Positions 21,547 to 33,932 of a DNA stretch of 64,000 nt are shown in pieces (the stretch's first letter is position 1; every line of letters starts with the position of its first letter). The stretch is from the NCBI GenBank assembly GCA_029747015.1, contig JAKOGI010002205.1, positions 62,001 through 126,000 of the forward strand, written 5' to 3'. Below the pieces are notes generated by a model. It did not search any database. It was not told the DNA's origin and saw only the letters and a list, made by a program, of their open reading frames with translations. The stretch is from Carnegiea gigantea (lineage: Eukaryota; Streptophyta; Magnoliopsida; Caryophyllales; Cactaceae). Both the position numbers and the translations under genes were made by a program.

Positions 21547-22180
21547 ATCCTCAAGGCGGGAATTGGATATCTATACTTGATGGTTATCTTGTTGATTGCC
21601 CGACTATCAACACACATACGCATGCTTCCATCTTTCTTTGGCACAAGGAGGGCCGGAACCGCACAAGGGCTCAAGCTCTCTCTAATCAACCCCTTATCCA
21701 TAAGCTCATCAACTGCCTTTGGATTTCCATGGTTTCTTTGGGGTTTGTCCGGTAAGCCGGTTTGTTTGGGAGAATGGAACCGGGTATGAGATCAATATGG
21801 TGTTGGATGGTTCTTTGTGGTGGTAAGCTGGGGGGTATTTCTTCGGGGAAGACATGGCTAAAATGTTCAAGGAGGGAAATGGCTAGAGGATATGATGGTG
21901 TGGAGGTTTCGGATTCTTCAAGGGTGGCTAGGATCCACTCCTTAAAGGCCTTGAATTCATGGTGAGAAGCCTTAAGGAGAGGTTCACTCACGGCTAGAAG
22001 CATGTCCGAATGGTCATGGCTTGGTTGGGGCTTACTTTTGTGGAGTTGGGAAGGGCTTAATGGGGCAAGGGTGATCTTCTTCCCATCTTTGTGGAAGGTG
22101 TAGGTGTTTAGATAGCCATCATGTATGACCTTCCGATCAAACAACCAAGGTCTCCCCAACAAAAGGTGACATGCATCCAT
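21498..22180 (-). pseudogene. R5 protease end, linker and RT N-terminus (frameshifted)
   Basis: The frame begins [23 protein letters not shown], continues through the SHHEFKAFKEWIL linker and [10 protein letters not shown]. It loses one base near 21716 and proceeds as [28 protein letters not shown] up to KYRYPIP, where a further base is missing near 21560. These are single-nucleotide gaps relative to R10 and R11. Confidence 0.88.
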
Positions 22181-22189
22181 GGGATGATA

Positions 22190-23643
22190 TCACACCACAA
22201 TTCATCATGATAGTGCTTCCCAATTGAAAATGAAATCAAGCACCTTGAATTAACTTGCAACCCCTTACCTTGATTTAGCCATTGAATGTTGTAGGGGTGA
22301 GGATGAGCCGAAGCTTGAAGGCCAAGCTTTTCCACCATAGTCACGGAAGCCACATTTGCACAACTCCCTCCATCAATGATGAGGGAACACACTTTGCTTT
22401 GAATAGTACATCTTGTATGAAAGATGTTCTCCCTTTGTTCTTCAAGTTCTCCTTTTTTTGTGCTCAAAGCTCTCCTCAACACAAGCAACTCTCCCTCATC
22501 GGCCTCTTCAATCACTTCCTCTTGTTCCTCCATATAATACACACCTTCTCTCTCTTCCTCCTCTACTCCCTCTTCTTCCCTCTTCTCATCCCACTCGGCC
22601 AAGGTAATAATCCTCCTATTTGGACACTCCGAAGCAATGTGCCCAAGACCTTGACATTTGAAACATCTCCTTTGGTCATTTGGCTTAGGGTTGGGACGGT
22701 TTTGGGGTGGTGGACTTTTTTGTGGAGCTTGGTTCTTTTGTGGAGGTGAGGGTGTAGTAACCGTGGGTTTGGGAGGTGGGTAAGAGCTCCCCTTGTTGAA
22801 AGGTTGGCTCTTGGGAAAGGGTTTGGGAGGTTCTCTTTTGTAGAGCTTGGATTTCCTTTGTTGTTCAACTTTGTGGGCTAATACACACACTTCATCAAAA
22901 GTGGTGTATTGTTGCAACTCTACCACATGAGCATATCTAGGATCTAAACCACCCAAATATCTCACTATGGTTTGCTCTTCGGGCTCCCTCAAGTCACACT
23001 TGATCAACAACTTCTCAAATTCCCTAGTGTACTCCTCAACACTCAAGTTTCCTTGGGTAAGATTGTGAAGTTGAGAGTAATTATCTTGTAGGTAGGATGG
23101 GGGTAGGAAACGGGCTTTGAGTTTGGCTTTCATTTTCTCCCATGTCCTAATCTTTCCCTTCCCTTGCCTAACTCTCTTAGCACAAAGGTTGGACCACCAA
23201 AGAGAAGCATATTTATGAAGTCTAAGGGTAACAAGTTTTACCTTATTTCCCTCGGAAATCTCTTTGTAGTCGAAGATCCTCTCGACAGTTTGCAACCATT
23301 CTAGGAACTCATCGGGGTCTAGCTTTCCTTCAAACTCCGGAATTTCCACTCGGATGTCTCCTTGGTGAGAGGTTGTTCGCCTTCCTCTTCTTGATCTTTC
23401 ATAAGCCTCCTCCTCACTTGATGAACTCAAGTGTGGGGCTTCTCTTGCTTCTGGCTCGGAGTCGGAAGAGTTAGAAGACCGGGAACTCCTAATCTCCTTA
23501 CGCTTTTGCTTCAAGGAGTCTCCAAGTTGTCGCCTCAAATACTCGTTCTGACCTTTGATCTCTTCATTTTGTAGCCTCAAGACCTCATAATTCCTCATGA
23601 GAGCCTCAAACTTTTCCTCCATGGTCATGCTAGCAGTGCTCAT
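22190..23643 (-). pseudogene. R5 gag and protease N-terminus
   Basis: ATG 23643-23641 starts MSTASMTMEEKFEAL, a coiled coil; upstream codons in the same frame translate the GCACGG leader and are unlikely to be used. Gag core motifs are VEIPEFEGKLDPDEFLEWLQTVE, KYASLWWSNLCAKR and EEYTREFEKLLIKCDL. A CCHC knuckle (CFKCQGLGHIASEC), an acidic stretch and the protease site LIIDGGSCANVAS follow. The frame is lost near 22190, where one G is missing before the DACH motif. Confidence 0.9.
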
Positions 23644-23679
23644 GTTGAAATAAGATGGAACCTCACGGACGGGAATTGG

Positions 23680-23890
23680 CACGGGCGTGCTTGGTGGCAC
23701 GGTGTGACCGTGCTCAGGGTCTGGACGTGACGAAGTTTGGGGTTTGGCTGGGAAGAGGTGGCACGGTCGTGCGTAGTGGCACGGGGTGACCGTGCTGATG
23801 TACTGGTTGTGGGTGGAAAAGAAAGCGTGGCTGCAATGTGAGGGTGGCACGGTCGTGCTCTTTGGCACGGGGTGACCGTGCTGAGTTTCT
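23680..23890 (-). other. R5 leader: GCACGG/CCGTGC hairpin repeats
   Basis: Three units (about 23686-23713, 23759-23796 and 23845-23882) lie between the primer site and the gag ATG. Each pairs GGCACGG with CCGTGC and carries a second GCACG(G/A)(T/C)CGTGC element. Spacing between units is about 75-85 bases. Confidence 0.75.
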
Positions 23891-23996
23891 GGTTGGTGAA
23901 AAACCGTGAAGCACGGTTTGGTATTTTTTGAGGGGGAATGTGTTTGGGGTGTTTGGAAGGGTGTTGGGCAGCAAGCTTAGGCCTAGGGAAGCCTTA

Positions 23997-24012
23997 GCTC
24001 TGATACCAAATA
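23997..24012 (-). other. R5 primer-binding site
   Basis: On the minus strand this reads ATTTGGTATCAGAGC next to LTR end GATACACCA. Confidence 0.88.
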
Positions 24013-25129
24013 TGGTGTATCTTCAAGGGGGAAACCAAGAGGATGGGAAAGAGGGTGGAATGAATGCAATGGATGGTAGCAACAAGGCAACTTTGAATTC
24101 ACAAACTCACCTTGAGTTGGGGATGTTAGAACCGGAACTAACACCTACCTTGGATACAGAAACACCACCAAGGTTTGATGTTAGGGCCCTTAACAACCTC
24201 TTGGATACAGAAACACCACCAAGAAGGAAGTTAAGACTCTTACTAGATCACCACTCAACTTGGCCAAAAGATGAGATAAGCTAGAAGAGAGTTTGAGGAT
24301 TCAAAGGAGCAAAGCTCAACTTCATTTCATGCAATTGCTTGATAGTGGCCGGCCAAGGGCTTGTGGGGTATTAATACAAAAGTTTCAAGTACAAATCATA
24401 GGCCCTAGGTTGCACTATAAGCTAAACTAGGCAAAAATACAAAGATCAAATCAAAGCAAAAAAGGATAGATGCATCCTCCACTTGACACCTCTTCAATGC
24501 TAATCTTGAGGATGATGTGTCGATCTTGGGGTGAATGGAAGCTTCCTTGGCAGCTTGGTACTTCCCATAATGACTCTTGCAAGTGGCTAAGCATGGATTA
24601 GAGCAAAAAAAACACCTCATCACTCTCTCTTGTACCCGGCTGGCCTAGGACCGGTTAAAAGGGTGTTTCAGCCCTTGTTTTGGTGGTTAATAGCTCCTCA
24701 TGAGTGTAATTTGGCTGAGGTTTTTTGTGGTCACTTGATAATATTTTTTAAGTACTTTCAATCCATAAAAGTTTCAAGCCAAGTAGAAGAGAGATGGGCC
24801 CCCAAACAGCCTCTTGTTTCAGCCCTACCCAGTTCAGCGCCAGAATATAGTGATTGATTTTGCTTGGAGTTTTGAGGTATCAAATGAACTCCAAGATGGA
24901 AAGAGCACGTCTTGAACTTAAACTTAGGCTTCCTGCAACCCCATTTTAGCCTTGGGAAGTTTAGGAAATAACGTGCACAAAACCGGGTTTGTGCACGCTT
25001 GAAATTCCAGTTTTGAGGAAATAGTTTCCTTGCTCCCTTAGGCTGATTTCTTGCATCTTGGACATGAGGTTTGGACCTTTTGGGCTCCCTTGATGGCTAT
25101 GGATCACGTTAGGGGTTGGACCTCCATCA
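24013..25129 (-). repeat. R5 5' LTR
   Basis: This 1117-bp LTR pairs with 18116-19252 and carries the hairpin module at 24147-24272 with the same two covarying HP2 stems. Its LTR-encoded tail reads ...VHKPGFVHVIS, agreeing with the R5 3' LTR except at a few positions. Confidence 0.93.
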
Positions 25130-25138
25130 GAAACCCAC

Positions 25139-27797
25139 TGATGGAGGTCCATCCTCAAGGTCTAATAATGTTTCATTGATCCAAAATAATCAAGAAATCA
25201 ACTCCAAAGTCACGGCCATGAGTCACTTGATGGAAAACACACAAGGTGATGCACCCGGGTTCTCATCCAGATTTTTACCCGGTTTTTGTTATCTTATTAC
25301 ATCGGCCTAAGGCACATTTTGGTGCCTGTTTTTTGGGTGATTATCAAGTTCAGGATGTTAGCTTTTAAGTCCATTTGGTTTCATGTCATTTGGAATTCAA
25401 TTGGTTACTTAAAACAGTTCATCTCTTGAACCTGTCCGGATTGCACTGCAAAATGCACGGTTTTGGTTTTCTGGTTTGTTCATGGGGCAAATGACGTCCA
25501 AATGCTACGCTTCCAATTGGAGGGCAAACTAGACATCTTGAGGTTTCCAACCATGTAAGAAACGGAGCAATTAGTCATCATTTGAGGTGTCAAGCATGCG
25601 TTGCAAGTTGAGGCAGAAACCGGCTGACTGACACCCGGTTACTTAGCCTAGTAGTTTTCCTCCTTCAAGGGGTTTGCTTAAGGTGGAAGACTGCCGACTA
25701 GGTCATTTTGAGCTGCTTGATGAAACACCACTCAGTTACTTGTGAGAGAGACACGTGGAGCAAGTGAAACACCACCATTTTGCAAGCTCTCATTCGACCA
25801 CTCTAGCATGACATGGCACACATGCATTTTTCAGTCTTTTGAGGTGGCTAGCCGTGCACTCTTGCCTTCCTAGCTGGGAAATTGAGTCATTTAAGTTCCT
25901 TAGTGCAAAGGAAAAGGCTTAGGAAGATAAATCAAGTGCTTTGTAATATAAACTTTCAGCTTTGGTTTGTATTAGATTAAACCGTGTGCTAGGTAGGGAT
26001 TAGCAAGCTTAATGACTTTCCTCCCTAGGAAGGAAAGCTCATTCGTGTACTCTCAAGGCCATATAAAAGCCTTGTATGTTCATTTGAAGAAATAGAGTTG
26101 ATAATTCAGTTGAGAGTAAAGACCTTGTGTCTTGTGATTTCTTAAACACTTAACTTGTTTATCCTTAATTGTGGCCGATTAAGGTGGTGACCAAGTGAGT
26201 CTTGATCTTTGATTAGGTGGTGTATCTTACCCTAATCCAAGATTAAGGGCCCTAAGCTAAGTGATTAGTGGTGTATCTTTTCTAATCATCTAGCTTAGAA
26301 CTATCCAAAATTCATTAAACACTTGAAGTTCTTAAGCTAGCTCTTGGTTTCTCTCCTCTCAAACCATGAGCTCCCTCTTGATCTTCTTAGTGTTTTGAAT
26401 CCTCCTTTTTCTTTCCTCACATCCTTTTACTCCTTTGATTACTCATTTCCACACAAAATCTAGACCATGACAAAGCAATTTGCATCAAACTTCCATTAAT
26501 CTTCAAAGCTACCTCAAACCGTGAAGAAGGAACTTCCTAGACGAGCTAGGCAGTAAGTTGGCACGGTCCCCCCGTGCCGTCAATGATGGAGACCATCATG
26601 AGAAGCCCAAGGACCATCAAGCTCAGCCCAAGGAGAACTCGCTCAAGCTTCAAGAAGTCAAGGAAGTTGCCAAACTTTGCCGAAAATTGGCGTTCATACC
26701 CGAAGAGGTAGTGCCGCCTTCATCAAGAAATTTCCCGCTTTTTGTGTGCACTTTTGGCCTACCTAAAGTGGTCCCACAACTTGAGGCTCCACATGGTTTT
26801 GAAGTTTAGATTTCAGCTTTCAAATAAGCCCAAGTTTGTTTAATTTGGACGTCATTTGATTGGGCAAAATATCACTCAAAGATACGTTATGCTGATCCAG
26901 TCCAGTCTAAGATAGGTGCATTGTTTGGGCCATAACTTTCAAACCGCTTATCCAAATTGAGCAAATGAGCCCATTCTGGAAAATAGACTTCTAGGGATTT
27001 CTAAAAAGCCCAAGAACGCGTGATTTGGCCGAGTATTCTGGACGTTATGCTCTGTTGAAGTTGAGGCAGTTGTAAGGATTAATGCTGGGAATATGAAGAG
27101 TCTTCGGTTACATATACTTGTGTGGCTGATATTGTGCACGTTTTAGATGCTTCTAGATTGATGTAATCAGCTGCAAAATCCTAGAATATTCCTTGTAACC
27201 TCCCCCACCCCTTTTATGATGAGTCTTTTCATTTTTCTTAGACTTTTCATTAGCTAGTTTTAATTGTTAGGAGTTATTTGAGTCCTTTGATTGTCTTTTG
27301 CTGAGTCTATAAAACGGGGAGGGGCGTGTGAAGCTATTCATTCAGTATTGTAAGAAATTTCCAAAGCAATACAAGTACTTTGAGTGTGTTTCTCAAAAGT
27401 GCAACTAAATTCCTAGTTCTATATCTTGAATTGTGGCAAATTCAAGTGGGGTTCTAGGTTCTCTTCCTTTTCCAATTGGAGTGATTCCTTGGTTAAGACA
27501 ACAGAATTAGCCCAAGGTCAAGTCATTGAGTGGCTCCGTGAAGGATTATCTCAATTACAAGATCTTGTTCTATTCCTTTTTCTTGTGTAGTGAAATTCTT
27601 CATCCATGTCATCCATCTTTCATTTCCCTTCCCAATTTGGCTTATTTTGGGTTGGAGTTTGATTTGGTTCACTTGCCACCCACATACACATCAGTCAAGC
27701 ACGACCGTGCCTCCCCTGGCCGTGAGTGTTTGTTTGTTTTCTAGTTTCCCTTGACGTGAGTAACTTGGGTTGCTTCTTTCCCTTGAGACTTACATCA
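25139..27797 (+). repeat. R6 5' LTR (family of R10), split by a solo LTR
   Basis: LTR sequence runs 25139-26583 and resumes at 27699-27797 after the insertion at 26584-27693. It begins TGATGGAGGTCC. The hairpin module is at 26163-26288. Its GCACGG hairpin (26560-26578) is separated from its GCACGACCGTGCC partner (about 27698-27712) by the insertion. Confidence 0.88.
26584..27693 (+). repeat. Solo LTR of chimeric type (LTR-2-like start, LTR-1 body)
   Basis: The 1110-bp insertion has perfect target duplicates GTCAA (26579-26583 and 27694-27698). Its first about 170 bases (TGATGGAGACCATC, open frame with EVKEVAKLCRKL) resemble the start of the R3/R11 LTRs. From about 26760 on it follows LTR-1 (as R14). 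HP1 stems are 27425-27432/27439-27446 and HP3 stems 27525-27530/27550-27555 (ATTGAG/CTCAAT). Confidence 0.9.
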
Positions 27798-27911
27798 ATT
27801 TTGGTATCAGAGCAAGTTCAGATCCTTGCTTGAACCCCACGCCATTCCCAGCTTAGCTCTGAAATCATTTCAAACACAGTCAAGCATAAACCGTTCCTTC
27901 CTACGATCACA

Positions 27912-29525
27912 ATGAGTGCTAGCATGTCTGTGGAAGAAAGACTTGGGGTTCTTTCCAAGCAAATGCAAGAACTAAGTGTGAGTAATCAAGAACTTAAGGC
28001 TCGAAATGAGTACTTGAGGAAACAGCTTGGAAACCACATGAAACGAAAGCAGAAACTTCAAGAATCACCAAGCATTCGGATTGGAACAGATTATGGCTAT
28101 GAAGAGGAAGCTAGCAATGCGTTATCTGTAGAGGAAGTGCCATTTGAAAGAATACAAAGAAGAGCACGGCCTACTTTCAACTCTAATGAGATCAAGGTTG
28201 ACATTCCTGAGTTCGAGGGTAAGTTAGATCCTGATGAGTTCATTGAATGGTTACACACAGTGGAACGTATCTTTGAGTTCAAGGAGATTCCAGAGGATAA
28301 GAAAGTCAAAATAGTTGCTCTTAGACTAAGGAAATATGCCTCCTTATGGTGGACAAACCTTAATGCTAAGAGAACTAGAGAAAGGAAGGGTAAGATTGCT
28401 ACTCGGGACAAAATGAAAGCCAAGATGAAGGCACGGTTTTTGCCTTCTACGTATGTCCAAGATCAATACATGCTCTTTCATCATTTGAATCAAGGCAAGA
28501 TGAGTGTTGAAGAATATACTCGTGAGTTTGAGAAACTCATGATCAAATGTAACATTCATGAGCCTGAAGAGCAGACCATGGTTCGTTACCTAGGAGGGCT
28601 TGATCCTAGGATAGCCAACGTGGTTGAGTTGCAAGCTTATGCCACCTTTGACGAAGTGTGTGTCCTAGCACACAAGGTGGAGCAACAAAGAAAGTCTAGG
28701 ATGAATGTTCTTGATTCATTCAAGCCCTATTCTACACCAAACCGTGGGCAACCCTTAAACAAGGGGAGTACCACACCTCAGCCTAAATCATCTACCCCTT
28801 TCCCATCTAATCTACAAAAGAACCAAGCTCCTCAAAGGCCACCACCACCAAACCCCCCACGTCCAAACCCATACCCTGTAAGCCAAAGAAGGTGTTACAA
28901 GTGCCAAGGCTTAGGACATATTGCTTCTGATTGTCCTAGTCGAAAGGTGGTCACCTTAGTTGAATGGGAGGGAGAGTTTGCCGAGGAGAAAGAAGAGGAA
29001 AAGGCAGAAGATGCTGAGAGCGATCATGAAGATGATCAGGAGGAGTTTGTGGAAAACGCAGATGAAGGTGAGATGCTAGTAATTCGAAGGGTATTGAGCA
29101 ATCAACGAGTTGCTAAGGATGACCAACGTGAGAACATCTTTCACTCACGGTGTACAGTCCAAGGCAAAGTGTGCTCGTTAATCATCGATGGAGGAAGTTG
29201 TGCCAACGTTGTTTCATTAAGCATGATTGAGAAACTGAACCTTCAGTCCACGGCACATCCACACCCATACAACATTCAATGGCTAAATCAAGGCAAGGGA
29301 TTACAAGTTAACTATCGTTGCTTGATTTCATTCTCTCTTGGTAAGAATTACCAAGATGAACTTTGGTGCGATGTTATCCCCATGGATGCTTGTCATATTC
29401 TGTTAGGACGGCCATGGATGTATGACAGGAAGGTTATGCATAATGGTTATCTTAATACTTATTCTTTTACCAAAAATGGCAAGAAGATTACCCTGAATCC
29501 TATGTCACCATCCGAACTCCACTAA
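27912..29525 (+). pseudogene. R6 gag-protease (ends at a premature stop)
   Basis: ATG 27912 opens 537 codons: coiled coil (MSASMSVEERLGVL), gag core (VDIPEFEGKLDPDEFIEWLHTVE; KYASLWWTNLNAKR), CCHC knuckle (CYKCQGLGHIASDC), acidic stretch, protease LIIDGGSCANVVS and the DACHILLGRPWMYD motif. A TAA at 29523-29525 stands where R10 has AAA, so the fused polyprotein stops before RT. Otherwise it tracks R10 closely. Confidence 0.9.
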
Positions 29526-30806
29526 ATGAAACCACAAAAAAGCCAAAATCAATTTGACTTGCTTTTGACATATGTTGAACCGCTTTTAAAGGCCTCTCAA
29601 CATGAGTTCAAGGCCTTGAAAGAATGGATATTGCAAGTACAAGGTGAACCAGAAACACCACTTCCATCCCATCCCATAGCCAAGGTCATATTGAATCAGT
29701 TCAGTCACCTATTTCCAGATGAGATACCTTTGGGTTTAACCCCAAAGCGTGATATTCAACATCATATTGACCTTGTCCCAGGATCCATTCTACCTAATAA
29801 ACCAGCCTACAGATAAATCCCAAAGAAACTCAAGAGATTCAGCGTCAAGTTGAAGAACTGATATTCAAGGGGTTGGTACGAGAATCCTTAAGCCCGTGTG
29901 CTGTTCCTGCTCTTTTGGTTCCAAAAGAGAATGGTAGTATGAGGATGTGTGTTGACAGTAGGGCCATAAACAAGATCACTATCAAGTATAGGTATCCTAT
30001 ACCTAGGCTTGAAGATATGTTGGATGAGTTACATGGCTCTAAGGTGTTTAGCAAGATTGATTTAAGTAGTGGTTATTATCAGATTCGTATTAGGGAGGGC
30101 GATGAGCGGAAAACTGCTTTCAAGACTAAGGGCGGATTATATGAATGGTTAGTCATGCCTTTCGGTCTTTCCAATGCCCCTAGTACGTTTATGAGGTTGA
30201 TGAATCAAGTATTTCGGCCATACTTGGGCAAATTTGTGGTCGTTTACTTCGATGATATATTGGTGTTCAGTAAGAATGAGCAAGAACATCAAGATCACTT
30301 AACTCAAGTGATGCTCGTTCTTGAAAAGGAGAAGTTATTTGGGAACCTAAAGAAGTGTACCTTCTTTACGCATGAGGTTACCTTCTTAGGCTATATTGTT
30401 TCTGAAAATGGTATTAAGGCGGATGAAAGCAAGATTGAGGCTATTCGGACTTGGCCTGTTCCTAAAAGTATTCATGATGTTTGAAGCTTTCATGGCTTGG
30501 CTTCTTTCTATAGGAGATTCATACGCAATTTCAGCACTATTCTAGCTCCTATGGCTGAAGTTCTCAAGGGTTCCTCGTTCACTTAGAATCCTAAAGCCCA
30601 AGCGGCTTTTGAAGAAGTGAAAGAGAGGCTAACTCAAGCACCGGTTTTAGCTCTACCATGTTTTGAGAAGATCTTTGAAGTTGAATGCGATGCTTCTGGA
30701 GTTGGTATTAGAGGCATTCTTACTCAAGAAGGACGCCCTTTGGCCTTCTTTAGTGAGAAGTTATGTGATACCAGGAAGAGATATTCAACTTATGACAAGG
30801 AGTTCT
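29526..30806 (+). pseudogene. R6 RT and RNaseH start (decayed, truncated by R7)
   Basis: The linker runs to NKPAYR, then a frameshift at about 29812. RT continues [23 protein letters not shown] through YFDDILVFS. Two stops match C-to-T changes on one or other strand: TGA at 30482-30484 (R10 CGA) and TAG at about 30585 (R10 TGG). RNaseH starts [10 protein letters not shown] and breaks off at YDKEF, where the R7 LTR begins. It is non-functional. Confidence 0.9.
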
Positions 30807-31933
30807 TGATGGAGATCCATCCATGACCATGAATACCTACCCTCAAGGTGCTCCAAAACAATCAGAATCAATGGCTAAAGTGCAAAAAACATGCCTAGTT
30901 TGCCTTAATCATTTTCAACCTTCATCCTGTTTTCGGCCTGTGAGCAAACCCGGTTTTGTACACCTTTTTACATGACCTTCCAATGGATATGATTGGGATG
31001 CAGGCCTAACTTTAAGTTTAAGATGTGTTCTTTCCAATAAGACCAATTGCAAGTCATTTGGAGGTCATTTGCTACCTCAAATCAGCTGTTGAAGTCAAGG
31101 GCTCAAAACTGTTTCAGTTCTGCCCAGTTCTGGAAATGGGTCTGTTTGGACGCCCAAAGCTCCTCCATTTGGACTGAAACTTTTATGGCTTGAATGCATA
31201 TTAAAAATATTATCAAGTGGCCATAAAAAAACTCAGCCAAATTACACACTTGTGGAGCTATTAACCAGCAAATTAAGGGAAGAAACTCCCTTTTACGTGG
31301 GTAAAGGCAGCAGCTGCATATTGTTCTTTTGAGGTGCTTTTTGCTCTTATCAAGGTTTAATCCACTTGCAAATGACTTGATTAGAGTGCCAAGCTGCTGA
31401 TTGAGGTCTCCCAAGCTCCCAAGGTCGACACCTAAGCCTCAACATCAACAATGAAGATGTGTCAAGCCACGGTTTAATCTAACCGTTTTTGGTGTTGTTT
31501 TGATTTTCAGGTTTTTGCCTAGTTTAGCTTGTAAGGTAGTCTAGAGCCTATGTTTTGTACTAGGAAGCTTTGTATTTAAGCCCCCCCAAGGCCCTTTGGC
31601 CGGCGATCATGTTGAGAGAATAGATTGAAGTTGAGCTTTGCTCCTTTGAACTCCCAAACTCTCTTCTAGCTTATCTCTATCTTTGGTCGGGTAGGGTGGT
31701 GATCTAGCAAGAGTCTTAACCTCTCTTTGGTGGTGTTTCTGTATCCAAGGAGTTGTTAAGGGCCCTAGTACTAAACTTGGTGGTGTTTATGTATCCAAGT
31801 GAGGTGCTAGTTTCGGTTCTATTCACAAAACTATCCTACTTTGAGCTTGTGTTTACAAAGGAAGCTTGAATCCGTTTGTTCTCTTTGCATTCTGATTTGG
31901 CTTGCTTTGGCTACCCCCCTTGAGGATACATCA
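30807..31933 (+). repeat. R7 5' LTR
   Basis: The LTR is 1127 bp, TGATGGAGATCCATCC...GAGGATACATCA. The hairpin module is at about 31672-31800: HP2 stems CTTTGG/CCAAGG (31725-31730/31745-31750, one G-T pair) and ACTTGG/CCAAGT (31775-31780/31795-31800). TAAGGGCCCTA lies between them. The TATA signal is weak (GTATTTAAG near 31571). Confidence 0.88.
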
Positions 31934-32061
31934 TATTTGGTATCAGAGCTAAGGCTTCCCTAGGCCTAAGCTTGCTGCCCAACCCCCTTCCAAACACCCA
32001 AACACATTTCCCCCACAAAACATCAAAACCGTGCCCACATTTTTCACTGGACAGAACTTCA

Positions 32062-32196
32062 GCACGGTCCCCCCCGTGCCAAGAAGCACGACCGTGCCAC
32101 TTGCCTTTCCCAGCCACATTTCATCTTCACCCACATCCAGAACTTCAGCACGGTCACACCGTGCCACCAGGCACGCCCGTGCCACATCCTGTCCGT
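32062..32196 (+). other. R7 leader: GCACGG/CCGTGC hairpin repeats
   Basis: Two units start at about 32063 and 32148. Each has GCACGGTC(N)CCGTGCC followed by a GCACG(A/C)CCGTGCCAC. They sit between the primer site and the gag ATG at 32221. Confidence 0.75.
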
Positions 32197-32220
32197 GGGG
32201 TTCCATCATATTTCAACATG

Positions 32221-33932
32221 AGTACTACTAGTATGACCTTGGAAGAGAAGTTTGAGGCCCTCATGAAGAACTATGAGGCCTTGAGGCAACAAAACGAAGA
32301 GGTCAAAGGTCAAAATGACTACTTGAAGTGACAACTCGGAGAATCCTTGAAGCAAAAGCACAAGGAGATTAGGAGTTCCCGATCTTCTAACTCCTCCGAT
32401 TCCGAGCAAGAAATGAGAGCGGCCACACACTCAAGCTCTTCAAGTGAAGAAGAGGCCTATGGAAGAATGAGGAGAGGAAGGAAAGCAACCTCACACCATG
32501 GAGACGTCAAGGTAGAGATCCCGGAGTTCAAAGGGAAGCTTTACCCCGACGAGTTTTTGGAATGGCTTCAAACCGTAGAGAGGATTTTTGGCTACAAGGA
32601 GATCCCGGAGGAAAAGAAAGTGAAGCTTGTTGCCATTAGACTCCGTAAGTATGCTTCTCTTTGGTGGGCTAACTTATGTGCCAAAAGAGCTAGGCAAGGA
32701 AAGGGAAAGATTCGAACATGGGAGAAAATGAGAGCCAAACTTAAAGCCCGTTTCTTACCCCCATCTTACCTACAAGATAACTACTCCCAACTTCACAACT
32801 TTGTCCAAGGTAACATGAGTGTTGAGGAGTATACTAGGGAGTTTGAGAAGTTGTTGATCAAGTGTGACTTGAGGGAGCCCGAAGAGCAAACCATAGTGAG
32901 GTATTTGGGAGGGTTAGATCCTAAATATGCTCATGTGGTAGAATTGCAACAATATATACCTTTGATGAAGTGTGTGTCTTAGCCCATAAAGTGGAACAAC
33001 AAAGAAAATCCAAGCTCCTCAAAAGAGAACCTCTCAAACCCTTTCCCGAGAGCCAACCCTTCAACAAGGGGAGCTCTTCCCCACCTTCTAAACCCACGGT
33101 TCCAACCCCTTCCACCACATAAAAGAACCAAGCTCCTCAAAAGAGCCTAACCCTTCCAAACCGTCCAAACCCCACAACCTTGAACACAAAAAGATGTTTT
33201 AAGTGGTCAAGGTCTAGGCCACATAGCCTCGGAATGTCCAAATAGGAGAGTCATCTCCTTGGCCGAATGGGAAGCGACTAAGGAGGAAAAGGAGGAGGAG
33301 GACAAGGAGGTGTATTTCATGGAGGAGGTCGTGGAGGGGGCGGACGAAGGAGAGTTACTTGTGTTAAGGAGAGCCTTGAGTAGCCATAAAGGAGACAAGG
33401 AGGACCAAAGGGAAGACCTATTTCACACAAGATGCACAGTCCATGGCCAAGTGTGCTCCGTGATTATTGATGGTGGTAGTTGTGCGAACGTGGCCTCACT
33501 TAGCATGGTGGAGAAACTCAACCTCCAAGCCTCGGCTCACCCCCATCCTTACAACATCCAATGGCTCAATCAAGGTACAGGATTGCAAGTAAATTCGAGG
33601 TGCTTGATTTCATTTTCCATTGGTAAAAGTTACCAAGATGAGTTGTGGTGCGACATCATCCCCATGGATGCATGTCATGTTTTGTTGGGAAGGCCATGGT
33701 TGTTTGACCGAAAGGTGATGCATGATGGCTATTTGAATACTTATACCTTTCCAAAGGATGGAAAGAAGATCACCCTTGCCCCCCTAAGCCCACCCCAACT
33801 CCACAAAATTAAGCCCCAAAATAACCAAGAGCATTCAGGCTTACTCCTCACCACTAAAGAGCTACTTCTAAAGGTCTCACACCATGAGTTCAAGGACAAT
33901 TTGAGGGCAAATTCTCCTCAACAAGGGGAGGA
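32221..33932 (+). pseudogene. R7 gag-protease fused to integrase terminus (several breaks)
   Basis: ATG 32221 starts MSTTSMTLEEKFEAL. A TGA at about 32329 replaces an arginine of YLRRQLG. Gag core follows (VEIPEFKGKLYPDEFLEWLQTVE). A frameshift near 32957 and another in the CCHC knuckle near 33207 precede an open protease part from 33259 ([28 protein letters not shown]). After SHHEFK (about 33895) the frame enters DNLRANSPQQGEDDG. RT, RNaseH and most of integrase are absent. Two of these breaks fit simple point changes. Confidence 0.87.

Larger units (their letters stand above)
18116..25129 (-). mobile_element. R5: full-length LTR retrotransposon, decayed coding region
   Basis: R5 is 7014 bp with LTRs of 1137 bp (18116-19252) and 1117 bp (24013-25129) and target duplication GAAAC. 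Its ends are TGATGGAGGTCC...GATACACCA on the minus strand. All domains from gag to the integrase C-terminus can be read, but three frameshifts and two stops break the frame. The LTRs remain very similar by eye. It inserted into the R2 LTR. Confidence 0.94.
25139..30806 (+). mobile_element. R6: LTR retrotransposon, same family as R10, cut by R7
   Basis: R6 consists of a 5' LTR (25139-27797, enlarged by a 1110-bp solo LTR), primer site 27802-27813, gag-protease, and RT to mid RNaseH. It stops at 30806, where R7 begins. The rest of RNaseH, integrase and the 3' LTR do not reappear in the window. R6 begins 4 bases after the R5 duplicate GAAAC, probably within the R2 LTR. Confidence 0.85.
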
